Both the position numbers and the translations under genes were made by a program. A stretch of 6,951 nucleotides of DNA, taken from contig JBPCTQ010000307.1 in NCBI GenBank assembly GCA_051011595.1, positions 1 to 6,951 on the forward strand. The letters run 5' to 3'. Positions within the stretch are counted from its first letter, which is position 1. The number at the start of each line of letters is the position of its first letter. This document shows positions 1 to 5,324 of the stretch, in pieces. The notes under the pieces were generated by a model, which was given only the letters and a program-made list of their open reading frames with translations, made no database searches and was not told where the DNA came from. Source of the stretch: JAOUEE01 sp051011595 (GTDB lineage Bacteria; Actinomycetota; Acidimicrobiia; Acidimicrobiales; SHLQ01).

Positions 1-13
1 GACTGTTCCCGAC

Positions 14-1138
14 ATGGCCTACCTGGCTGCGGTGTTGTCGCTCGAGCGTATGTGGCCCCGGCGGGCCCGGTTGGTCCTGGCCCGGCGCACGCCCGAGGTG
101 GCGTGGCGCGCCCTCGGGTCGGGCGAGCTGGCCCGCTCGGCGGTGCTGGCCAGGGGGTTGGGTCGCGGTGGCACCGAGCTGTTGGCCAACTGGCAACGGG
201 CGGCCGGTGAGCTCGATGTGGCCCGGTTGTGGGAGCGGCACCAGGAGCTGGGTGTGGGTGTGGCGCGCGCCTCGAGCTTTCCGGCGGCCCTGGTCGACGA
301 CCCTGCCCCACCGGTGGCGCTGTTCCATCGCGGGTCACTCGACCGGCTCGACGGGGCCCGGGTGGCCATCGTCGGCACCCGCAAGTGTTCGCGCTACGGG
401 CGTGATGTGGCCTTCGAGCTGGGAGCGCAGCTGGCCGAAGCCGGGGTCGGTGTGGTGTCAGGACTGGCGCTGGGTATCGACGCCGCGGCCCACCAAGGTG
501 CGCTCACCGCTGCGACGGTCGCGCCACCGATCGCCGTCGTGGGTAGTGGCCTCGATGTGGTGTACCCCCGAGCCAACGCCGAGCTGTGGCGATCCGTCGG
601 CCGGGACGGCCTGCTGCTCACCGAAGCGCCGCTGGCGGCCCGTCCCGAGGGCTGGCGGTTCCCGGCCCGCAACCGCATCATCGCCGCCCTGGCAGATGTG
701 GTCGTGGTGGTCGAGAGCCATGCCACTGGCGGGTCGTTGTCCACCGTCGACGAAGCGCTGCGGCGAAACCGGCCGGTGATGGCGGTCCCCGGTTCCATTC
801 GGAACGACGCCTCGGCCGGAACCAATCGCCTGCTGGCCGACGGAGCCTCGCCGGTGGCCGGCGTCGACGATGTGCTGGCGTTGTTGGGTTGTACGGCTGG
901 TCCGCGCCGCCGGGTCGTCGATCAGCGGCCGCCGCTCGCCGACGATGCGGCGGATGTGCTCGATGCGGTGGGTTGGCAACCAACAAGCCTCGACCAGGTG
1001 GTGCTGCGCACCGATCTCGACATCGGCACGGCGGCGATGGTCGTCGAGCACCTCATCGCCGACCGGTGGCTGGTGTCGGCCGGCGGTTGGCTGGAGCGAG
1101 TTCCCGCGGCCTACGCCGAGGGTGGCTCAGTGCAGTGA
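14..1138 (+). CDS. dprA: DNA-processing protein DprA (5' end uncertain)
   Basis: DprA/Smf binds incoming single-stranded DNA in the cytoplasm and loads RecA during natural transformation; the gene is also common in bacteria not known to be competent. The Rossmann-like core is clear: GTRKCSRYG (residues 121-129), SGLALGID (149-156), GSGLDVVYPRAN (177-188), FPARNRII (216-223), ESHATGGSL (234-242) and AVPG (257-260) before the GTNRLLADGA segment. A C-terminal winged-helix-like part (about 311-365) is typical of long DprA proteins, and 374 residues is a normal length. The ATG at 14 is the first start available, but the frame is open back to base 2 and the protein begins almost directly in the helical N-terminal domain, so the true start may lie upstream of the window. 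The GG at 239-240 replaces the more common SG; I regard this as a lineage variant. xerC follows after 24 bases. Confidence 0.94.
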   Translation: MAYLAAVLSLERMWPRRARLVLARRTPEVAWRALGSGELARSAVLARGLGRGGTELLANWQRAAGELDVARLWERHQELGVGVARASSFPAALVDDPAPPVALFHRGSLDRLDGARVAIVGTRKCSRYGRDVAFELGAQLAEAGVGVVSGLALGIDAAAHQGALTAATVAPPIAVVGSGLDVVYPRANAELWRSVGRDGLLLTEAPLAARPEGWRFPARNRIIAALADVVVVVESHATGGSLSTVDEALRRNRPVMAVPGSIRNDASAGTNRLLADGASPVAGVDDVLALLGCTAGPRRRVVDQRPPLADDAADVLDAVGWQPTSLDQVVLRTDLDIGTAAMVVEHLIADRWLVSAGGWLERVPAAYAEGGSVQ

Positions 1139-1162
1139 TCAGCGCCGATACCGTGGCCTGCG

Positions 1163-2044
1163 ATGGATTGGGCCCCGGCCGACTTCGCGCACTCGCTCAC
1201 TTCGGTGAGCGAGGCCACCGTGCAGGTGTACCGACGCGACCTCGATGCGTTCATCGTGTGGGCCGACGAGAACGGCGTGGGCGGCCCCGACGAGGTCGAT
1301 CGCCGCGTGCTCCGTCGTTACCTGGCCGCCCTCGACGCCCAGCAGTACGCCAGGCGCACGGTGGCTCGCAAGGCATCGGTGCTGCGGCGCTACTTCGGGT
1401 GGGCCAGGCTCAGCGGTCGGGTGAACGCCGACCCCACCGTCACCCTTTCGGCCCCGAAGGGTCAGGCCAGACTGCCGCGGGTGCTCCGCGACGACGAGCT
1501 GTCGGCCATGCTCGATCGCACACCGGCCCGGGTTACCAACGACGACTTGGCCCGCCGGCTCCGCGATCGGGCCGTGCTCGAGCTGCTTTACGGCAGCGGG
1601 CTGCGGGTGAGCGAGCTGTGCCAGATCGACCGCGGCGACATCGATCTCGAATCCGCCCACGTGAGGGTGCTGGGCAAGGGCAACAAAGAACGCATCGTGC
1701 CCCTGTCACCGCCGGCCGTGGAGGCCATTGCCGGTTGGCTCGACAGGGGTCGCTCCGAGCTGGCCGGGCCCGCCAGCCCCGACACCGCGGTGTTCCTGAA
1801 TCTCAAAGGGAAACGGCTCACACCACGCGATACGCGGCGGCTTCTCGACCGCTGGTCGGCGGCTCCGACCCACCCTCATGCACTTCGTCACACCTTTGCT
1901 ACTCATCTTTTGGATGGTGGTGCCGATCTTCGAGCTGTGCAGGAACTTCTCGGCCACGCCGATCTGAGTACGACGCAGATCTACACCCACGTGAGTCGCG
2001 AGCGCCTGCAGCGCGTGCACCAGGACAGTCATCCGAGAGCGTAG
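1163..2044 (+). CDS. xerC: Tyrosine recombinase XerC/XerD family
   Basis: This site-specific tyrosine recombinase would be expected to resolve chromosome dimers at dif near division. The N-terminal SAM-like core-binding domain spans about residues 5-85 (SxxTxxxYRRDL motif near 15-27) and the catalytic domain about 105-285. All six catalytic residues are present: R148 (GSGLRVSEL), K172 (GKGNKER), H239 and R242 (HALRH), H265 (LLGH) and nucleophile Y274 (QIYTHV). The length of 293 residues is typical of Xer proteins. ATG 1163 is the first start after the dprA stop and lies in the same frame as dprA. No convincing ribosome binding site precedes it, so translation may be coupled to dprA. Choosing xerC over xerD rests on neighbourhood: a xerC near dprA and rpsB is known in mycobacteria. 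Codons 1874-1936, covering the HxxR motif, mostly end in A or T, unlike the rest of the gene. No dif site was recognised. Confidence 0.93.
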   Translation: MDWAPADFAHSLTSVSEATVQVYRRDLDAFIVWADENGVGGPDEVDRRVLRRYLAALDAQQYARRTVARKASVLRRYFGWARLSGRVNADPTVTLSAPKGQARLPRVLRDDELSAMLDRTPARVTNDDLARRLRDRAVLELLYGSGLRVSELCQIDRGDIDLESAHVRVLGKGNKERIVPLSPPAVEAIAGWLDRGRSELAGPASPDTAVFLNLKGKRLTPRDTRRLLDRWSAAPTHPHALRHTFATHLLDGGADLRAVQELLGHADLSTTQIYTHVSRERLQRVHQDSHPRA

Positions 2045-2047
2045 GGG
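2042..2047 (+). promoter_or_regulatory. Ribosome binding site of the sigma factor gene, overlapping the xerC stop
   Basis: TAGGGG contains the xerC stop codon TAG and supplies a G-rich Shine-Dalgarno-like core 5 bases before the GTG at 2053. The frame stays open upstream, so this site together with the start of family homology is what fixes the start. The overlap suggests that ribosomes finishing xerC feed initiation of the sigma factor. Confidence 0.5.
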
Positions 2048-2052
2048 CCCCT

Positions 2053-2841
2053 GTGGAGAACGAATCGGCCGAAGACGTCGAACGGCTGTGGACACAATAC
2101 AAAGAGGGCTCTGCCCGCGATGCGCGTGATCAGCTGATCCTGCACTACTCACCGCTGGTCAAGTTCGTCGCCGGGCGGGTTGCCGTTGGTCTGCCCCAGA
2201 ACGTCGAACACAGCGATCTGGTCAGCTACGGCATCTTCGGGCTCATCGACGCCATCGACAAGTTCGATCTCGAGCGGGGTTACAAGTTCGAGACGTATGC
2301 CATTGCTCGTATCAAGGGGGCCATCCTCGACGAGCTCCGCTCCATCGACTGGGTACCCCGTTCGGTGCGGGCCAAGGCTCGATCGGTCGAGAAGGCCTAC
2401 GCCAAACTCGAGGCCCGGTTCAGCCGCACACCCACCGACGAAGAGGTGGCGGACGAGCTCGACCTCAGTGAAGGCCAGTTCAACGACTTGCTGTCGAAGA
2501 TCAGCTTCGTCGGCCTGGTGGCCCTCGACGAGGTGCTCTCGCTGGGTGGCTCCGACCGGGGCGAAGCGCTGACCCTGGGCGACACCATCGCCGATCCCAC
2601 CGATGGTCCGGTGGGGCAGTACGAGGTCGAGGAGATGCGTCAGCTCCTCGCCGACGCCATCAACCGCATGCCCGATCGCGAGAAGCTCGTCCTCACGCTC
2701 TACTACTACGAAGGTCTCACCCTGGCCGAGATCGGTACCGTGCTCGGTGTCACCGAATCACGGGTGTGCCAGATCCACACCAAAGCAGTGCTCCAGCTCC
2801 GCAGCCGTATCATGGCTGCCCATCGCGAACCGGCCAGCTGA
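2053..2841 (+). CDS. whiG: RNA polymerase sigma factor, FliA/WhiG (sigma-28) family
   Basis: Alternative sigma factor of 262 residues that directs RNA polymerase to a dedicated promoter set; in Streptomyces WhiG starts the sporulation programme, elsewhere the family (FliA) runs flagellar genes. Region 2 covers about residues 28-98 (QLILHYSPLVKFVAGRV, then GLPQNVEHSDLVSYGIFGLIDAIDKF), region 3 about 101-165 (WVPRSVRAKAR, TPTDEEVADEL), and region 4 about 195-255 with helix-turn-helix LTLAEIGTVLGVTESRVCQ (222-240). The segments HYSPLVK, YYYEGLTLAEIG and LGVTESRV match WhiG as I recall it. The frame extends far upstream as an unrelated shadow of dprA and xerC; GTG 2053 is chosen because it has a G-rich site 5 bases upstream and gives the family's normal length. 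In Streptomyces, WhiG is held inactive by the anti-sigma RsiG bound to cyclic di-GMP; no RsiG-like gene is in this window. The target genes here cannot be told. Confidence 0.92.
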   Translation: MENESAEDVERLWTQYKEGSARDARDQLILHYSPLVKFVAGRVAVGLPQNVEHSDLVSYGIFGLIDAIDKFDLERGYKFETYAIARIKGAILDELRSIDWVPRSVRAKARSVEKAYAKLEARFSRTPTDEEVADELDLSEGQFNDLLSKISFVGLVALDEVLSLGGSDRGEALTLGDTIADPTDGPVGQYEVEEMRQLLADAINRMPDREKLVLTLYYYEGLTLAEIGTVLGVTESRVCQIHTKAVLQLRSRIMAAHREPAS

Positions 2842-2872
2842 CCGGCCCTACGGCTTCCCCGCCAACGCGTCA

Positions 2873-2888
2873 CACCCCGGCAGGGGTG
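2873..2888 (+). repeat. Perfect inverted repeat (6-bp stem, 4-base loop) between the sigma gene and the M23 gene
   Basis: CACCCC (2873-2878) and GGGGTG (2883-2888) are perfectly complementary around the loop GGCA. The hairpin abuts the ribosome binding site of the next gene (AAGGGAAG, 2889-2896). No T-run follows, so it is not a classical intrinsic terminator; it could be a stability or translation element, or chance in G+C-rich DNA. Confidence 0.4.
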
Positions 2889-2898
2889 AAGGGAAGTC

Positions 2899-3363
2899 AT
2901 GTTTCATCTCGCGGTTCTCACCATCGTGGTCACGGGGCTCATCGGCCCCGGCCCCGATCGAGCGTTCACCTGCGTCGGCGGTCACCGACCACCGACTTCG
3001 GCACCCATCACCGACCCGTTCCGTCCGCCCGCCCAGCCGTGGCTGCCGGGTAACCGGGGCCTGGAGTACGGCACCGAACCAGGTGACCCGGTGACGGCCA
3101 GCCACCAGGGCACGGTGGTGTTCGCCGGGGCCATCGGCCGCCACCAGTACGTGACCATTGCCCACGGCTGTGACCTGGTCACCACCTACAGTTTCCTCGG
3201 CCAACGGCTGGTGGATGCCGGGGCCCCGGTGGCCCGTGGGCAGTTGGTGGGGAGGGCGGGCACCACCCGTTTCCACTTCGGAGCCCGTCTCGATGGCCAC
3301 TACATCGACCCGGACCTGCTGTTCTCGCACCGACTCGAGCGCACGGTGCGTCTGGTCGCCTAG
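2899..3363 (+). CDS. Small secreted LytM/M23-like domain protein with a degraded metal site
   Basis: This 154-residue protein has a hydrophobic N-terminus (residues 3-16) that looks like a signal sequence or anchor without the usual basic start, a Pro-rich link (31-50), then one M23/LytM-like domain (51-142). Fold marks are GLEYGTEPGDPV, ASHQGTVVFAG, VTIAHG, VARGQLVGRAGTT, FHFGARLDG and YIDPDLLF. Active M23 enzymes cut peptidoglycan cross-bridges using a HxxxD and HxH zinc/catalytic set. Here HxxxD reads N52-x3-E56 and HxH reads R124-F-H126; H89 and H126 remain. I infer loss or major change of hydrolase activity, with a possible binding or amidase-activating role as in EnvC or NlpD. An M23 gene just before rpsB is a known actinobacterial arrangement (for example Rv2891 in M. 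tuberculosis). ATG 2899 follows AAGGGAAG (2889-2896), and a TGA at 2887 blocks any earlier start. Confidence 0.82.
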   Translation: MFHLAVLTIVVTGLIGPGPDRAFTCVGGHRPPTSAPITDPFRPPAQPWLPGNRGLEYGTEPGDPVTASHQGTVVFAGAIGRHQYVTIAHGCDLVTTYSFLGQRLVDAGAPVARGQLVGRAGTTRFHFGARLDGHYIDPDLLFSHRLERTVRLVA

Positions 3364-3369
3364 CGCCGT

Positions 3370-3375
3370 TACACT
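3370..3375 (+). promoter_or_regulatory. Candidate -10 element for the rpsB operon
   Basis: TACACT fits the TANNNT pattern of actinobacterial -10 boxes and is the best match in the 123-base gap between the M23 gene and rpsB. A start about 7 bases downstream would put the first transcribed base near 3382, at the foot of a hairpin. I see no good -35 hexamer 16-18 bases upstream, so support is weak. Confidence 0.35.
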
Positions 3376-3380
3376 TCCCT

Positions 3381-3480
3381 GCGGCCTCGTCCGAGGTCGC
3401 ACACACCAATCACTCAGCCGGGTCGTCCCTCGGTCACCTCACGGTGCCAGACCCGGTGACGCTGAACCGTAGGGAAGGAG
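3381..3480 (+). promoter_or_regulatory. Putative structured 5' leader of rpsB
   Basis: A first hairpin pairs 3381-3388 (GCGGCCTC) with 3393-3400 (GAGGTCGC): 8 pairs including one G-U, loop GTCC. A second, longer-range helix pairs CCGGGTC (3418-3424) with GACCCGG (3450-3456), 7 perfect pairs. A competing helix pairs GTCACC (3433-3438) with GGTGAC (3455-3460) and cannot coexist with the second, since both use 3455-3456. The leader ends in a strong ribosome binding site (AAGGAG, 3475-3480). In E. coli, S2 represses its own rpsB-tsf operon through the mRNA leader; a similar role here is inference. No T-run follows any stem, so none is a plain terminator. Confidence 0.35.
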
Positions 3481-3486
3481 CTGCTC

Positions 3487-4521
3487 ATGGCTGTTGTGGG
3501 CATGAAACAACTGCTGGACGCCGGAGTGCACTTCGGCCATCAGACCCGGCGCTGGAACCCCAAGATGAAACGATTCATCCACGGGGAGCGGGCCGGCATC
3601 CACATCATCGATCTGCGGCAGTCGCTCGATCGCATCGAAGAGTCGTACGTCTTCGGGCGAGACCTGGTCGCCAACGGCGGCACCGTGCTGTTCGTGGGCA
3701 CCAAGAAGCAGGCTCAGGACGCCATCCAGGGTTACGCCGAGAAGTGCAACATGCCGTACATCAACGAGCGCTGGCTCGGCGGCATGCTCACCAACTACGA
3801 GACGATCTCCAAACGGGTGGCCAAGATGAAGGAGTACCAGCGCATGCGGGACTCCGGTGAGTTCGAGGCCATGCCCAAGAAGGAAGCCCTGCTCATCCAG
3901 CGGTCGCTCACCAAACTCGAGCGCAACCTCTACGGCATCCGCGACATGGAGAAGGCTCCCGACGCGGTGTTCATTCTCGACACCAAGAAGGAACACATCG
4001 CGGTCACCGAGGCCAACAAGCTCAAGATCCCGATCATTGCGGTGGTCGACACCAACTGCGATCCCGATCTGGTGCAACACATCATCCCGGGCAACGACGA
4101 CGCCATCCGCAGCGGTCACCTCATGACCCGCATCATGTGTGACGCTGTCCTCGAGGGTCGTTTCATCGCCTCCAAGAAGGGCACCGGCGACGCTGGTGGT
4201 CCCCAGCGCAGCCCCGAGGAAGAAGAAGCGCACCGGATGCTCCAGGAAGACGCCAAAGCGGCGGCTGCGGCCGAAGCGGCCGAGCGAGAGGCCCGCGTGG
4301 CCGCCGGTCCGGCGCCCGAGGCGGCCCCCGCAGCCGAGGCTGCCCCTGCGCCTGAGGCGGCCGCCGAAACCGCCCCTGCTCCCGAGGCGGCCGCCGAAAC
4401 CCCCGCTGCCCCCGCTCCCGACGCGGCCGCTGAAACCGCCGATGCCCTGCTCGACCAGGCCACCCCCGCACCGGCCGAAGGCGGCGAGACCCCCGCTGAA
4501 GGCGGCGATGCCAGTGCCTGA
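3487..4521 (+). CDS. rpsB: 30S ribosomal protein S2
   Basis: Ribosomal protein S2 binds late on the 30S subunit between head and body and helps hold S1 where that protein is present. The conserved body is residues 1-230: LLDAGVHFGHQTRRWNPKM (9-27), VGTKKQA (70-76), RWLGGMLTN (95-103), KLERNLYGIRDM (143-154) and DTNCDPDLV followed by IPGNDDAIRSG (188-210). From about residue 231 to 344 there is a long tail: first a charged, probably helical part (RSPEEEEAHRML, then Ala-rich), then near-repeats of the type APAPEAAAET, ending in acidic Gly-rich sequence. Actinobacterial S2 often has such a tail; at 344 residues this one is long against E. coli S2 (about 240). ATG 3487 lies 6 bases after AAGGAG (3475-3480), the best ribosome binding site in the window. 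The last 14 bases overlap tsf. Confidence 0.98.
   Translation: MAVVGMKQLLDAGVHFGHQTRRWNPKMKRFIHGERAGIHIIDLRQSLDRIEESYVFGRDLVANGGTVLFVGTKKQAQDAIQGYAEKCNMPYINERWLGGMLTNYETISKRVAKMKEYQRMRDSGEFEAMPKKEALLIQRSLTKLERNLYGIRDMEKAPDAVFILDTKKEHIAVTEANKLKIPIIAVVDTNCDPDLVQHIIPGNDDAIRSGHLMTRIMCDAVLEGRFIASKKGTGDAGGPQRSPEEEEAHRMLQEDAKAAAAAEAAEREARVAAGPAPEAAPAAEAAPAPEAAAETAPAPEAAAETPAAPAPDAAAETADALLDQATPAPAEGGETPAEGGDASA
4351..4440 (+). repeat. Imperfect tandem repeats encoding the Ala/Pro/Glu-rich tail of S2
   Basis: The 17-base core GAGGCGGCCGCCGAAAC occurs identically at 4354-4370 and 4384-4400, and with two changes at 4420-4436. The starts are 30 and 36 bases apart, multiples of three, so the reading frame is kept and copy number could vary without breaking rpsB. 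The units encode PEAAAET-like peptides with AP-rich spacers. Confidence 0.75.
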
Positions 4522-5305
4522 CTTCGGTGCCAAAGATGTGAAGGCCCTCCGCGACGAAACCGGGGCCGGAATGATGGACGCCAAGAAGGCGCTCACCGAC
4601 ACCGACGGCGACATGGAGGCGGCCAAACAGCTGCTCCGTGAGAAGGGTCTGGCCAAAGCGGCCGGACGGGGTGATCGAGAGAACACCGAAGGCGCAGTGG
4701 CCCTGGCCGTCGACGCCAACCGGGCCGCCATCGTGCACGTGAAGTGCGAAACCGACTTCTCGGCCAAGTCCGACGCCTTCCTGGCCACGGTGCAGCAACT
4801 GGCCGACGCCGTGCTGGCCGACGGCGAAGGTGCAGTGGCCGATCACGCCGCGCAGCTCGAAGACCTGCAGCTCAACCTCAAGGAGAACATCGAGGTCGGC
4901 AAGGCCACCCTGGTGGAGGCCGGCGCCGACTCGCTCCTCGATACCTACGTGCATGTCCAGGACGGCCGCGGCGTCAACGCCGTTGTGGTCGAGGGTGCCG
5001 GTGTCGATGCCGATCAGCTGCATCAGGTGGCGCTCCACATCGCCTTCGCGAAACCCGGCGCTTTGTCTCGCGACGAGATCGACGCCGATGCGGTCGAGCG
5101 CGAACGGGCTGCCCTCCTCGAGATCACCAAGGCCGAGGGGAAACCCGAACAGGCGTGGGACAAGATCGTCGACGGTCGACTGAGCGCCTGGTTCGGTGAG
5201 CAGGTCCTGCTCGAACAGGGTCTGCACGGCGAGAAGACCAAGGTTGCGGATTCACTCGGCGGCGGCAGCATCGTTCGCTTCGAGCAGGCTTTCGTAGGAA
5301 GCTGA
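4508..5305 (+). CDS. tsf: Translation elongation factor Ts
   Basis: EF-Ts is the guanine-nucleotide exchange factor that frees GDP from EF-Tu in the cytoplasm. The UBA-like N-terminal domain is residues 8-52 (VKALRDETGAGMMDAKKAL, then DMEAAKQLLREKGLAKA). The dimerisation/core part carries HVKCETDFSAKSDAF (77-91), KENIEVGK (125-132) and the C-terminal EGKPE (220-224), VDGRLSAWFGEQVLLEQ. The length of 265 residues is normal. The usual TDFV motif reads TDFS (82-85). ATG 4508 is 5 bases after GAAGG (4498-4502) and sits inside the rpsB coding end, giving a 14-base overlap; GTG 4514 is an in-frame alternative with a longer spacing and an 8-base overlap. The overlap suggests translational coupling to rpsB. 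pyrH begins 4 bases after the stop. Confidence 0.97.
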   Translation: MPVPDFGAKDVKALRDETGAGMMDAKKALTDTDGDMEAAKQLLREKGLAKAAGRGDRENTEGAVALAVDANRAAIVHVKCETDFSAKSDAFLATVQQLADAVLADGEGAVADHAAQLEDLQLNLKENIEVGKATLVEAGADSLLDTYVHVQDGRGVNAVVVEGAGVDADQLHQVALHIAFAKPGALSRDEIDADAVERERAALLEITKAEGKPEQAWDKIVDGRLSAWFGEQVLLEQGLHGEKTKVADSLGGGSIVRFEQAFVGS

Positions 5306-5324
5306 CGGAGTGTCCGACACTCCG
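5306..5324 (+). promoter_or_regulatory. Perfect hairpin enclosing the pyrH start codon
   Basis: CGGAGTGT (5306-5313) and ACACTCCG (5317-5324) form 8 uninterrupted Watson-Crick pairs around a 3-base loop CCG. The GTG start codon of pyrH (5310-5312) lies in the left arm, and the stem begins directly after the tsf stop codon (5303-5305). The probable ribosome binding site AGGAAG (5296-5301) is left outside the stem. A ribosome terminating on tsf would open the stem, so the structure could make pyrH translation depend on tsf translation. The pairing is seen directly; the role is inferred. Confidence 0.55.

Noticed and set aside
586..2052. Long upstream extension of the sigma factor reading frame through dprA and xerC
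   Set aside because: The extension is Arg/Pro/Gly-rich with no similarity to sigma factors and overlaps two clear genes in another frame. The sigma homology begins just after GTG 2053.
2842..2898. A sigma-28 type promoter (TAAA and GCCGATAA) before the M23 gene, which would make it a WhiG target
   Set aside because: No match to either element is visible in this gap.
3218..3229. 12-base palindrome CCGGGGCCCCGG inside the M23 gene
   Set aside because: Short G/C palindromes are expected by chance at this base composition, and it lies inside ordinary coding sequence.
3381..3400. Intrinsic terminator after the M23 gene
   Set aside because: The hairpin is good, but it is followed by ACACACC, not a T-run, so it does not fit a classical terminator; it is reported as part of the leader.
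3439..4788. A 449-codon open frame on the minus strand opposite rpsB and tsf
   Set aside because: rpsB and tsf are certain on the plus strand. The minus-strand peptide is low-complexity (Gly/Arg-rich where it mirrors the S2 tail) with no recognisable domain, as expected for antisense frames in G+C-rich DNA.
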